Made by a program: the position numbers and the translations under genes. From NCBI RefSeq assembly GCF_042242105.1, contig NW_027254956.1, forward strand, positions 62,001-126,000: DNA of 64,000 bases, written 5' to 3'. This document shows positions 35,526-49,200 of this stretch, piece after piece; within the stretch, counting starts at the first letter, position 1; each line of letters starts with the position of its first letter. Source of the DNA: Pempheris klunzingeri. Taxonomy: Eukaryota; Chordata; Actinopteri; Acropomatiformes; Pempheridae. Under the pieces are notes generated by a model. The model did not search any database. It was not told the origin of the DNA and was given only the letters and a program-made list of their open reading frames with translations.

Positions 35526-35531
35526 AATAAA
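35526..35531 (+). promoter_or_regulatory. Polyadenylation signal of the sftpb-like gene
   Basis: AATAAA 156 nt after the stop codon. The opposite-strand usp39 signal lies only 350 bp away, so the two transcripts end tail to tail. Confidence 0.75.
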
Positions 35532-35877
35532 TATTCATCATGAAATATTACGGATTCAGTATGAGACATCAGTCTCTGCAGGAGTTAACAGGTTTGTGAA
35601 CAGTTATCCAGTGTGTTGCTGTATGTATATGGAAATGTAAAAACATTGTCCATTATTACTTGGGATGACCGCTCAGTATACATTAAAGACTGATTGGACA
35701 ACTGACTTCCCAACAAAGCTGCATCTTTTGTATCGTTATTGCTGTTTTATGACCCCTGGAGCAAACCACATACTCACAACAAACTTCTAAAACTACATTG
35801 AAATTTAACATACAGACAGAAATATGTCATAATAACCACATAATAAAAAGATAAAAAAAGTGAAAAAGACATTTACA

Positions 35878-35883
35878 TTTATT
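35878..35883 (-). promoter_or_regulatory. Polyadenylation signal of usp39
   Basis: AATAAA on the minus strand about 140 nt after the usp39 stop. Confidence 0.65.
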
Positions 35884-36020
35884 TCCTTTTTTGTGGCTAT
35901 GAACAAAAAGTCTGGACACTTTCCTGTCACTCTCATTCAACATTTTGTTCATTTCAATCACGTAAATACCCAGTTCATCTCCAAAATGGTGGCAGCACTT
36001 TGAGGGAAATACTGTCTCAC

Positions 36021-39000
36021 TTACACCCCTGTGTGGTTGTTTGTGTCATCGTCACTCTCTTGTCTCTTCCAGATCTAGTAGAGCAATGAAAAAAAAGATA
36101 TGTTACAAAAATGAGCACTTTGCAAATCTACGTCTCCTTTTTAGGTTTAAAGACCGTTTTACTTTACAATGATTTAAAGGTCCTATATTGTAGAACAGAG
36201 AGAATTAATTAAATTCCCTTTAGCAGCTCTTCAAAAGGCATTTTACACTAAGGGAAATGTGTTTATATCACTGTTCAAAATCCCGATAAATTTTATTTTT
36301 TACATGTTTTATTTATCTATGATAGGAAAGGAACTTGTATGTTGTAAACAGTTACACTGGCCTATCATCTATGAATGTAAAATCACTACAATTGCTCCCT
36401 AGTATTACAAGTTAATTAGTTATGCCATAATCAAAGGCTGCAGCTTTCAGTGGTACTGTAGACTTGTCTTTTAAAATCTGAAACATGTATGAGTTTGGTG
36501 TGAATCCCATCAGACAACATTTTTTCAGCATTCACAGCATGAGTGGGAGAACTTGCCTGGATGTAGGCCTCTGACAGTGTGATCATCTGAGGGAGAATGT
36601 CAGTCACCTGCAGGTCCTGCATCTCATACCACTTCCCAGTTCCCTGATTAAACACATAACATCATTTAAACCCATAGTAACATAACATTGGCTTTGTCAA
36701 ATGTTAGTTAATGCGTTTGTTAGGTTGTTTGTAGTAATGCCACCACAAAATCAAAAAACGTTCAGAAATATCTGACTGTAACCTACATGATGAAGAACGT
36801 GTATTCTGTACGCTCCCTCAGTGGGTTTCCCATCATGCACTACGTTGGCGACAAGGTTATACGTTGTGTTCTTCTCTGTAACTTGAGCTTCTTCTGTCAA
36901 GTACTCACGGAGGTCCACATTCCTGTTGAAGTGACAACATGAACATGTGAATATTTACACTGAGGACAAAATAAACACGTGCGTGTCATCATTTCCGACA
37001 AGACTTATAATAGTAACAGTAATCATTACCATTCATTACTGTGATGAACATGCACTTCATGGTCCTGTCAGAGACTTTGATCAAGGCTACGTAACTGCAG
37101 AGTGTTAACAGCACTTACGTGATAGGGAAGTTGACAATTGTGGGGTTCTTTTCCACAAAGAAGTTGTTCTTGGTGAATCTTTTGATGCAAAAGATGAGGT
37201 ACGGAGGCAGTTTGGTCAGCTGGAACCTTTTGAGAAAATTCTCTTTGTAGGTTTTGTATTCCTGAATGACAATGAGACAGGAAAGTGTGCATACATATTT
37301 TTAGTGCTCAATTGAAATGTGTAAAACATCTATAAAACACTATTGCAATAATTACACATTTTGTTTTAGATGCGACTATGTCAGAATGAATTCACCCAGT
37401 TCCTGGGCCAAAAATACTCATCACCACCAAGGCTTCTCTGTAAAGACTACTGTGTTGAAATGTTCCTTTGTCATTTTTTTACATGTTTTATTTAAGACAA
37501 GACGATGCGAATGAGTCTGTACCTTCTCTGTGCTGCCATTGAATTTCCCCAGGATGTTGAACAGAGGGACTTGTGGGATAATGAGCTGCTCCTTCTCATC
37601 CTTGTACAACGGAGCTGTTGGGAGGTCAAGGGTCAGGAACAAGAAGGTGGACTCAGACATCTGCTCCTGGTACTCCTCTGTCACAAGCAATGCCTCTTTC
37701 TCCTCTGGCAGCTGCAGAAAGACATGAACTGGCTGTCAGCAAAGTTTGATTTGACAGCATGTAGACTCTTTTGCTCTTTGCCTTTTCATCTGGACAACAT
37801 AAAGTCCTCAGTCACTTTAGACTATTTCTATTCCTCCTGATTTTGCTTTTCATTTGGGAGGCTTCAAAGCATAGTTTCAAGTATTTAAGATTGTCTCAGA
37901 GAAACTAAATGGTAGACACCTCAAAATCAAGCTTAATCAGAGAGCCTTTCATAAAATTAAGTGCCAAAAATCAGCTTTGATTTAACCTTCATTTTGACCC
38001 AAAATAAGCAAAAAGGAAAAGCTTTTAAGCATATCACTATCTACAATACCCTTTGATCACATCATTTATAAATAATTCATGAATAAATATGAGCTATTCT
38101 ATCATTAATAATGAATAATATTCCAGGTGTTAATTAATCATCTAACAACATTACAGGAAACTTACTAAATCTGGGTGTGGAAGCTTCTTGGAGAAGATCC
38201 TCATGGAGCCTTGAAATGCTTTTGTAATGATTGCTATGAGGACAGACAGAGGAATGAGGAGAGAGTTTATTTCACATTTTTCTAATAATTAATATATTTC
38301 TTTATTTCACGTATTCAAAATGTTAACTGTAAATTAAATTCAACCAAAGTTAAATAAACAAAATGCAAGTATAATTTACATTTGCTCAAAAGCTGTATTC
38401 AAGGGAACTCTTCAGCATAACACGTTTACTATTAATGTGGCAAAAAACAATCTAAAATTTAGATTAAAAACTTAACAATTCACAATATCACGACCTAACA
38501 ATTAGGAATCCAACCCCTTTGATGATTCTCCCTGTACTCACATGGTTTTTTCTTTGTGCCTCCTAGAGCACCATGCAGCGCATTCAAGAACCACGTCATG
38601 AAGTCCACAGCATCTCCTGCAGAACAGTAAACAGTCGATCAGCACCACAACCTGGTTTCCATAAGGCAGCGTGTCTTAAAATCCTACTTGGGATCTGCAG
38701 AACTTAATATAGTACAGTACTAAAATTTCTGGCTACTAAAGCATTACCTTGCTTGGTAATTTGGAAGTTCTTCTTGCTGCACAGCACCACTGCCTGCAGC
38801 ATCTCATGGGGAGACACGTGGGCCTTGAAGTTTCTTGGATTCCAAAGTTTGCGCATCAGCTCACCAAACCTCTGCACCAAGAGGAACATGATGTCCCCCG
38901 GTGGCCTGCGGATTCCCCTGTAGTTTTCCTCCTCCAGGAAGTAATTTCGCAAAGGTGGAACATTGGAAAAAGCCTAGGAGCAAGACACAAATATCAAATT

Positions 39001-40514
39001 GTTGAGATTATTCAAAAGCTGTATCAAGTCCAGATGAGGTCCACTTTGGTAGTTATTCATACCTGTAACACCACATTGGCATAGTCATTGGCTTTGATGT
39101 TGTTGAGCCCTACAATGCCTGGCAGGTAGGTCGTACCATCGTAGGCTCTGTACAGCTTTCCCTGCTTGTCCAACCCTGCAATGTGCTGCTTGGTGAAAGT
39201 TGGTCTCAGCACATACTGTAGAGAAAGTGTTGACACATTACTAACACACAATTACAGTTTCTACAGTGCAGTATTTTTCACTCAGTACCTTACTATTGAT
39301 AATGAGATACTTCAGGTATCCAAAAAATAACAACTTGTGCATTACACAGTCTCAGATTCTGAATATTGTATGGCTTTACTGTGACGCATCCTTTAAGACC
39401 AAGGTCAGATGCCATTTCATTTATATCCTGATTTAACAGACTCTAAAATGTATCAATTTATAGCACAATACCGACACTACATGTATTAGTTACCTCTCAG
39501 CACTAAGCATAACAACACTGTGGGATGTTGGTTTGGATAGCACTGAACATGAAAGCTACTTCGACATTTAAGTGATATAAGAACATGCAATCAGCCTGAA
39601 ACACCACAACTTAACTTACCGTGATGTCTTCTAGTGAAGAGTCTATGATCTCATAGTTGTCTGGCAGACAGTAAAATTTGAGAGTGTGCAAATTCAGGAA
39701 CACGTGATGGGTAAACTGCACACTGTGAGTGTAAGCGTGGGACTTCAGACCTCTACCTGCAAGGAAAGAAGTTAAATGTGTAAATCAGTCCGAGCACAAC
39801 AAATTGTCCAAAGGTAAAATGTCAGATAATTCGCCTACCTTGAAAGTATTTCCCACATATAAGGCAGGCATAGACGTTGATGTGGGAGAGAGAGATGGAG
39901 CAGAGTTTCTCAAAATCAAAGTCCAGCACACTCCTGATGGATATAAACACAGAACTGAGGATCAGTTGCGGATCTCCAGAAGAGGACAGGGCTAACTAGC
40001 ACTTAGCACAAACATTAGCCATCCACACTCAACGTTATCTTGCCTGTTTATGGTGTCAAGGTAAGGACAGTGACGGCTTCTCCGGTCCTCTGTTACTTTC
40101 CCTCGCGTTATTTTGGCTGCCACTGCGACATGAAGCGAAGAAAATAAACAGTCAAACCAAAAAGCGTTGTATCAGTTGAATATAAGCTAGCTAGTCATGC
40201 TAGTGGACCTAGCATTTAGGTTATTGCTGGGAGATGTTACATTTAATACACAGTGAATTAGAGGTTTGGTACATTTGTTTAAACGAGATAAAACTACACC
40301 ATAGCGATTCTCGTTGACCCACCAGTGTATGAATGAATGAGACTCGACCTCCGAACAAAACTGAATCCACTTTTATCTGGCATCTAAGTTAGCAACATTG
40401 GCTACCGGCCAACCAAAGGTAGCACAGCCGCTAGAAGTAAATAAACTTACCACCGTCTTCGTTGTCGTCGTCGTCGTCCACCTCAACCTCCCTTTCTCGC
40501 TTCAGAGACACCAT
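36021..40514 (-). CDS. usp39: USP39, U4/U6.U5 tri-snRNP protein (inactive ubiquitin protease fold)
   Basis: Thirteen exons: 40451-40514, 40044-40116, 39839-39933, 39620-39756, 39063-39215, 38748-38973, 38542-38616, 38166-38233, 37523-37711, 37119-37261, 36787-36922, 36557-36643 and 36021-36074. They sum to 1500 nt (499 aa). USP39 is a spliceosomal scaffold needed for tri-snRNP assembly. After an acidic start comes a ZnF-UBP domain (HCPYLDTINR, then GKYFQGRGLKSHAY), then a USP fold (ANDYANVVLQ, PHEMLQAVVLCSKK, YRIHVLHHGTGKWYEMQDL). The Cys-box has Asp instead of the catalytic Cys, as known for the family. The N-terminus is about 65 residues shorter than my recollection of human USP39 (565 aa), lacking much of its charged region. 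Introns 2 and 12 use GC donors. Confidence 0.96.
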
Positions 40515-40981
40515 TGCAGCGAGCTTAATGTTTAAACAACAGAGACGGTATAACTTTACTTAAGAGAGATGAATGGGTCGAGCACCGCGCGTCAAAACTC
40601 GCGGTGGTTGTGCGTCGCAACTGCCAAATAGCAGACTAAAAACTAACCCGGAGTTTGAGGCTTGCTGCTTCGATTCTGAGCCGGTCAGTGCCAAAACGAT
40701 GTGATAACTAGCTGACCTTATAATGACACAATATGACTTATTTCTTGGTAGTTTTGTAATTTATGGTAACTTTATATTTTGGGTGGTTAAACATTGAAAA
40801 CCATGTGTATTTTTAGCTGTTGTTAATTTTTGAACTCCGGAAGTGTTACTTTTGGACAACAACTTACCATTAGCTAGCATGTAGCTTTTTGTCAGTGTCT
40901 CTGGATCTGACTGAGACTTGTTGCAACCATTAGCGTTATTAGCTCACAAGTACTGTTATCGTGTTGGGCCTGTTTGTTGAA
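40515..40981. promoter_or_regulatory. Shared divergent promoter of usp39 and the C2orf68 homologue
   Basis: The start codons lie 467 bp apart, head to head. No TATA box is obvious. An ETS-type CCGGAAGTG is at 40837-40845, and CpG-containing sequence (ACCGCGCGTCAAAACTCGCG) lies near the usp39 side. Both features are common in divergent housekeeping promoters. Confidence 0.7.
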
Positions 40982-42474
40982 ATGGATATTTTAAGAGACG
41001 ATGAAGCGCATGACCTTAAATACAAACCTGGGGGCCGTTTGGATATGAGCCACGGCTTCCTGCACCATATCCGGAGGAACCAGATTGCTAGGTGATTTCC
41101 TAAACCACCGTTAGCTAGTGTTAGCCAGCAGTAGCAACACCCAGCCACAATATCTAGAGCTGCTACCACAACATCGTTAGTAGAAGTTTAACTGGTGGTG
41201 AGTGAAGGTTGGTTGGTAGTGCAGGTAATGACAACTACATCTACCTTTACGCTCAAAGTGAACATAAGAAGGAAAACTCGCACAGGCCCACTGGCCAAAC
41301 TTATCCTTCATTCTTGATTTTAGGTCACTGGAGCCAAACAGCATTTAACTGCATAGTCGGATGGAGAGTTGGCCTCCAGTTAATAGTCGAAATGATTCGG
41401 CTGGACATGAGACATACTTGATGGAGGGATAAGAAGTAGCTACAACACATTTTACCTCACACTTGACACGATATTTCTTCCATGTTTTGTTTTTGGTTGG
41501 TGCTTGTGTGAGATTTTTAAGAGACTACAAATAAAACGTGCCTTTCTTGCTAGTCACTGACACATCATAGCTGAATGAAGACAACTATGCATTTGAGAAT
41601 GTTAAACATTAATTTGTCCTTGACGGTGCATTTCACTAAAGCAAGTATATGGAAAATAGATAATTATTATTGACTTACTACTCTTATTTTGAATGGTAGA
41701 GAAAGAACGGAGTTGCAATGAAGAAGCTTACACTCATCCTTACACTTGTTTTGTATAACAGTGTTTGCAATTTATTAAACTTGTGCAGCAACTGCAGTTG
41801 AACAGGAACAAGATTAACTTATTGCTGCACTGCGTCTGTTTTTAAACACATATGGTACATTGTACACTGCCAGGCAATAATAAATGTTATTTTCTTGTCA
41901 TTTTGAAGAGATGACTATGATAAAGAGGTGAAGCAAGCCAAAGAGCTCCAGCGGCGGAGGCACACCACAACCCCGAGACGACCCCGGAGACCAGATATCC
42001 AAGTGTACCATCCTCGACGCAGACGTAAGTTTGATGCAATTTGTTGTCATGTTTGTGCTAAATCCACAAGGTCCAGTGAAGAGAATATGCATATGGTGCT
42101 CATTTTCCAGATGGGTCAGAGCCAGGAGTCGGCGCTGAGGCTGAAGAGTGGAACGAGAGTGGGTCAAGCACAGAGACGGAGACCCATGGAACCGAACTCT
42201 TCTGGCTCGATTATCAGGCGGACTCTGGTACCATTACCTCCTTCCTTGTGCACAAGGTTAATACAAATCTCCTTGGCTGACGTTTTTGTCTCATTGGCCC
42301 ATTTTACTGTGCTTTGGTCTTAATTCCTGCGTGTTCTCTCTGTTTCTACAGGAGGATAAGCCTGAGAAGGTGGTGGAACGTGTTGCAGAGAAGAACATCC
42401 TGGATTCAGCCATGAGGGCAGCTCTAGAGGCTCGAATTCGAAAGGAAATGGACAAAAGACGAGACAAGCGCTGA
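40982..42474 (+). CDS. UPF0561 family protein, C2orf68 homologue
   Basis: Four exons, 40982-41091, 41909-42024, 42111-42256 and 42352-42474, give 495 nt (164 aa). The frame contains LDMSHGFLHHIRRNQIARDD, then a basic stretch (RRRHTTTPRRPRRPD), the conserved VYHPR, an acidic Ser/Thr/Glu-rich linker, and the conserved ELFWLDYQADSGTITSF. It ends in a charged helix (RAALEARIRKEMDKRRDKR). This is the layout of vertebrate C2orf68, whose function is unknown. No signal peptide or membrane segment is seen. The head-to-head arrangement with usp39 is the same as in human and supports orthology. Confidence 0.93.
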
Positions 42475-43213
42475 GTTATATTCTAAAACAGTGGATTATA
42501 AAGACAGAGGGGCTACACGCGCAGAGAAGCAATACTTCATTTGCAGTTTGCTGCTCCTTCAAAGCATCAATGCTGTTGGGGGTATAATGAGGATCCTGGG
42601 ACCATGTACAATGACTGTCAGCAGAGATCTAATATGATGACCCACAGTCGAGCCGTCTCCTGCTTTGTAAAGGAGAAGAAACAGCACTTATCGTAGACTG
42701 TATGGTTGGGAGTTAACTGTCAGGTTCATGTTTACCACATTTACTCACCTTGGACTGTTACCTCATACCCTTATTCATAATTTTAGGGATAATTTGTACA
42801 CCTTCAAGTTTACTGGACCTATAAAATGATGTTGTTGCTCTCTAACGGTTAATATCAGAAAGGAGTATGTACTCTGTGACAGAGAACTCTGTTAACCTTG
42901 CTCCTCCATTGAACATGTCCTGTGTTTGTTGTGTTTACAAAGATCTAGTTTTTATAAACAAGATTTATACTTTTTTGGTAAAATGCTGTGAACAGAACAT
43001 CAGAACATCAGTCCATCAGCGATCTTGTGTTTAGATATGTGAGAGTTTAGTTTTGTTTGAGTTTAGTGAATGTAGCCATGATAACGTGTCAGTGTGGCAA
43101 CTGTTTTTTGTTCTTTTCAGTATTCTAATTTATTTTGGGATGTTGAAATATTTTTATTTTTGATACTGTAATATTTTTCGAGGATACAACTCTTTACATA
43201 TAAATGACATATA

Positions 43214-43219
43214 AATAAA
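43214..43219 (+). promoter_or_regulatory. Polyadenylation signal of the C2orf68 homologue
   Basis: AATAAA about 740 nt after the stop, giving a plausible 3' UTR of 42475 to about 43235. Confidence 0.65.
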
Positions 43220-43235
43220 AGCCATTTATTATTGT

Positions 43236-46200
43236 CCGAGTGTGTCTGGGTGTGCACTTTAGACATGAACAGCCATAAAATGTGCACATTTTTTCTTGTT
43301 GTAAAAGCATGGATTAATACTTTTTTTACAGGATTTGATCACTTCCATCCTGAAACATGTATTGGTGGGAATACATTTAATATTGGGACAAAGTACAGCA
43401 TCAATTTCAGTGGACTGATAGAAGTGCTTCACATCCTGTCCTCAGCAGGTGGCAGCATGAATCAGCGTTTGAGCTCTTTTGTGTCAAATGAGACTTTTGT
43501 CCATAACAGCGTGTTGCCAATTACTCTAAAGTGTCTCATAGTCCTGTGGGTGAGGACAGTTTAGGCAGTATTTGTTGAACTTGCACCACTTTTTACTCAA
43601 CGGGCAGAGACTGGAGAACTAAATCTTGCATTTGCAGGATCACTGGCTTATAACATTGGGTGCTGCTTGTCTATCAATGAGCACTTCTTGGACTCTGCAC
43701 AGGAGATGAGAAGTTAGTCAGGCACAGTTTTTTGTGTCTGTGCACTCTCGACTGAACCGAGAGACATGCTGCTAAGCACATAACTACAATCACAAATGAG
43801 GTTTCAAACTTGATTAAAACTTGTTTGCAGTGCCACATACTGATTATGAACTTCATTTTTATATGACATTGCAAAATTTCATGTTAAGACTTTAAAAATG
43901 TGCAAAGAGCAGCCTCTCAGTACCACAAGAGGTTTTCTGTTGATCATGGCCTGTTGTGGTATCACCATCCTCCAACCTGGAGGACTAGTTTGTGGTAAGC
44001 GTGTGTGACTCAATTTTGTCTAACCTGTTTTTCAATTTAGGACAACTCAGCAATCAGCCAGGGGTGTTATTTAACCCTCCTCTTTCTAAAGTCTCTAAAG
44101 ACACAAGACTGACACCTAATTTAAGATCAATGTGAGGTTCAGTGAGTCAGGCTCTGGAGCACAAGCATTAACAGAATAGCCCCAGGACACAGGAGTAACT
44201 TAGATAACAGCAGTGGTGCACAGGTTAATTGTGTCGGCACACCATCAAACGGATAAACAGACAAATATTTCTGAACTGTGAAAGGTGAAAACAGAAAGTT
44301 CCGCCATCGTCTCCTGGCTGTGGAGGAAAACAGAGTGGACCTGACATTTGCACAGACAAACAGTTGATCCACGCCATAGTAGGAGATTAATTCATTGTTT
44401 TCATTTATGCATGAAAATATGCAAACTTCATCCTCTGACCACATGGCGGGCCAAGTGTTATGCAGAGCCATGTCAAGGAGGAGCGATCTCTGCTATGCTA
44501 TTGGTGGAACAGAGGCACTCCCCTTTTGACTGTCAACACCCTTCTGCTCGTTTCTCATTCCTCTGTTGGCATGTGAGTGTAGTTCTAAGGAGGGGGCACA
44601 TTCCCACATTTTATACTCTGCTGCCCATCAGATTACCTCCAGGTTCACCATTGCTCAATTGGCTCTAAGTGATCCAATCACAGCTCACATCTTCACACCT
44701 TACCCCCTCAGTGTAGCTTCATATTAACAGTATTATATAATGCACAACCTGCTATTTTATAATCTACCCCCAGGAAACACCCATTTAAAAGCATGAAAAT
44801 AGTCTTAAAACAGCAGTACCTGTTCTGGCACGCAAGGTGTTATGTATTTGACAGCATGTGAATATTGCCTAATATGTTATGTTAGTTGTTATACATCTCC
44901 ATCTCTATTCAATTATAAATAATTGTAATAATTGTGCGTGATATTAGCTAGAAGAAGGCAGAGATATCTTTGTAGCCACCTTGAACCATCTGTTCTTTCT
45001 TACGAACAATTTGTACGTTTGAATTAAAATTGTTGTCTCACTGACAGTAGATGCTCAAATACACACAGCGACCCAATGTCCTCGCCAAGCCCTTCAATTT
45101 ACATCTCTCCTTCAACAGTGGATACTCATCATCTTATCATGGCCTACCTCACGTTGTTCATTTTGATTTCTTTACTGAGATATTAAACTTTTCAACAGTT
45201 TACACATGTAAATATTGTAAACAAAGTTCCACTGTTTAAGTACGCAATATCTGCTGGCCATTTCTCTGTTTGCCCCTCTTGGTTTACCGAGTTATGTGTA
45301 CTTTGTAGACCAAAAGTATATATATACAGTATATATTTACATCCTGTGTTTTTTCTTTCTAATTTGTTTGCTCTCTTGTAATAGCCCCGGGATACGGTCA
45401 AGTCTTCCTCCACATCATCTTGCACTGTCTCTCGACTTCTCTCATGTTTTTTACTTGCTTGTTTTTTTTTAAGCAACTAAACTGAAATATTCTTCTTTGA
45501 TATGCTCACAATAATCTAATGTAACAAAACACACTCTGGAGTATGTATGGATCAACATGTCTACCTCACATTCTCATTTTGGGCTGTTTTTTTGGGCTCT
45601 TTAAATTTTCTCAGCCAAATGAAGTAATGCAGTTGATGCAAGCTACACACCATTTGATAGAATTTAGGCAGGGTTGGGTTTGAATCACAAGTTGAGTCAA
45701 ACTCCATTTTAATAACAGTTAAGATACAATTTTAGATCATCACCAGATCTACTAAAAACACAGCTGCGCAACAGTGGAGTTAGTAATGATGCAGGCTGAT
45801 TCCAAGCTGTGTTTGTAATCCAATGTACCAATGTAACTTTCTTTAATGATTAGTACAGGAGATGTGTGTCATGTGTCATGTATTCAACACACCTAAATCA
45901 TAAGAAGCTCCAAACAAAGAACAACTGGTTGAATATACTCAACATATAGATGGCTCATTATGTTTTATTGCATCGCGTAATACATATTTAAAACATGTAG
46001 TGCAACATTTGGTACTGTACAACAGTAAAGCCACATGAAGTTGGAAGGTTGAATTTTGTTTTAAAGCAGGACTGAACAAATTTGTATTCCGCATTGAGAG
46101 GTTCACTATAAGAAATAGTCAAATGCAGCAAAAGCAAATGTAAAGTAAGCTGAGTGTTTCCTTCTTTTTGGTGGTGAATCAGGAAAAAGCGCGCACAAAA

Positions 46201-49200
46201 ATCTGCTGCTTGAAGAAAACCCTCTGAACTAACATCACTTTAAAGTGCACCGATGTTAACAATCTGAGGTGACATGGAGACTTTTAACTTTTAAAAAAGA
46301 GCAATGTGAGGCTTTAATTTCACTTTTTTGCTAAAGTACAGTAGAGCAACAGCAAGCCTCTCCTGATATTGCATCAGCTGACACCCAATCCTAACAAGAA
46401 ATCCCACTGACCTCAACCAGCCAGCTGACCTGCCTCTGTCCTTCTCACTGTGACAGCCCTCCACACTGCTCTGCTCATTAGTGTGCCCTGACCGTGAGAA
46501 AATCAAAGCCACCCAAAGACATTATCCCTCAGTCCATAACGGCATTTGGTATCAACATGGTGCTCTGTTTCGGTGTCCATGGTGCTTTGTTTGGTCTCCT
46601 GTGCGAACAGAGCACAGGTGGTGCCCTCTGAGCTACTTGCTGTGGGAAGAATTCTTCATGTTATGGGGAAACTAAGACATAATACTGTAATCCTTATCAA
46701 GCCTGTATGTGCCACACAATGGTACCTTTATAACACAGATCCAAAAGACTGGTGCTGGTGGTCATCACCAATAAAAGCTTCCTTGGCATGTTGTTGCCTC
46801 GCAAACTGAGTCTGTGTGTGTGTGGTGTGATTCTCCTAGGGAACAAGTTCCCAGACTTTTTTTTATTTCAGCCCGGTGCATTTCAGCTGAAACAACCTCC
46901 GCCTGTGCCGGTTGCCCATTCAAGGCTGTAGAAGTGTAACCCCAGCATAACCCCCTACCATTCAAAGTTAAATATAGATGTTTGACTGAGCCAGTGTGCT
47001 TGTGGAAATGCACAGCTGCTGTTGTTAATCTGCAGACGAGACTCGAGGTCTGAATTTGATGATGTTACTTGAGCGTGAATACTACTCACAGCTTGATATA
47101 CTGTAACTGCAGTAATGTACTTTGTAAAATGAGCTGAGTCGGCTGTCAGAGGCAAGGAGCACTTCCAGACATTATTTGAGGTCATAAAATTGCATTCAGT
47201 GCGGGCGAGGTTTAGAAAAGTAGATTCTTGTGTTTTTTCTACCTGTGTAGAATAATTCAGGAGTATAATAATTCAGGAGATTTGAAAAATGTGATAGTTG
47301 GACATGTATGTTAAATGAACTCTGACAGGGAACATGGAGGTGGGAAGGTTTTTCATGGATGAAGACCCACTTCTATACATTAAATAGCACACGCTACAAA
47401 AATGAATGGTGTGAATCAATGCAAAATTCCAGTGCACTTAGGTAAGACAAATGGATTCTGCCTCTCACCAACTTTCCCTCAGTATGTTTCCTCTTATCTG
47501 AGTCTGTGTTGTTGCCATGGGAGGCAAAAGTACCTGAAACACAAGTTTGCATGTTCCCATAACACTAAAACAACAACCCACATGTGCAGACTACAAAATC
47601 CTCTCATTAATTTAGAAAGCTGGCAGGATTTGTGTGGCACAGTAACAAAGCTAATTATAATGAAAAAGCTCATCGGATTACCAGTTCTAACCTGAAAAGG
47701 CTCCAGAGATCCTGTGCTGGAACAGGATTTGATGCTAAAATCTCTCTGATTGAATGAGTTTCAGTCAGGATGTGAAATAAACATATGGTAGCATCACAGG
47801 AAGAACAGAAAAGTTAGTTTGTACAAGATTCATTTGTTAACACCAAGAAGAAAACAGATCACTGATATTACACTTTAACATTTCCTTTGATTGTATTTTC
47901 CTTTGGTCTTATATGCAGGTAGGTGCTTTACCCTTGCAGGTAGGTTGCTACACCCTTAAGGCGTTGCTCAAACTTGCCTTGCACTGAGAAGAACTTACAT
48001 TCTTGTGTGCATTTCATTTAATCTTTATTTGTCTTTCTTACACAATCCACACACATTCCAGATTCAATTTTTGAAACTTTTACTCACCAACAGACAGTTA
48101 GTTGTTTGGCATCATAACATGTAAGAAAGTATTAAGAACCAATGCAGCATTGTGAGTCAGAAAAACACATACGACAGAACACCATCGGCCCAAATATCTT
48201 TAAACTGCGGATAATCATGTTTAAAGTTGTGTTAATTTTGCATTGTATTATTTGTACATGTGGTATTTGTTTTGCACAAACCTTCAGTAAACCTGGGGTG
48301 TGTTTGTGTTGCCTGGGAGGCCTTGTGTGGAGAAAAGACTGCATATATTTTAAGCATGCTTTCATTACTGCTGAGGGAAACTGAATTTTACTACTATGTA
48401 TTACTATTGGCTAATATTTTTCTAAATGCTATCAGTCATCATCCTAAAGTGAACACACTGTTGATTCAAATCCTGATGAAAACAGCAACAACGACAAGCT
48501 GACCCATGATTAGTAATTAGTACGATTTAATGCCGTCAGAAATGTACGTTGTGGTTAAGAAGAGGTGTAACACATTTTTCTTTCAATCAGCAGCATGTTG
48601 AATTAGCTGGATTTGAAGGTTTTATTTATGTGGACCAGAACACCATGCAGGATTACCTTCTGTTTACTTCATCTGTGAATTCTGTTTTTTAGTGTCTCTA
48701 CACCCACTGTGCCACCTTCTCCTAAATATTTCTAAACTCTGTTTCATTACATACAGTATACATTACTGTACATTTATAATATATTTCCATTGTTTGTTCA
48801 GGAATACATTCATTGTATCGTGATGCTGCACAAAACCTTAAAATGTTTCTCTAACAGTTAAACTAAGAGCATTGTGTTGCAGCACCAGAGGTGAGACCGA
48901 AGGCTGCGGCAGATCACTGGATGTCTGCATGTTCCCAATTCCTTTGCTGCTCGATTTAGTGTCTAACTTGAAAAAATGCCGTATCACATGTTTCCCCTTT
49001 GCTCTATTTCCTTCATCCACTTCTACAATTGTTTTGCTACACCATGACCAAGGCCTCCAGCATCTCTTTGTGCCAAATACGCTTGTTGGAGTACCATGCA
49101 AATGGCCCCAGAATCACACAGTGTGCACTTCTGTCCTGTTATGTCTAACTTCTGTTATCAATTCAAGGTCCACTTGTGACTCCTCTGTTAATCTAGCCAA

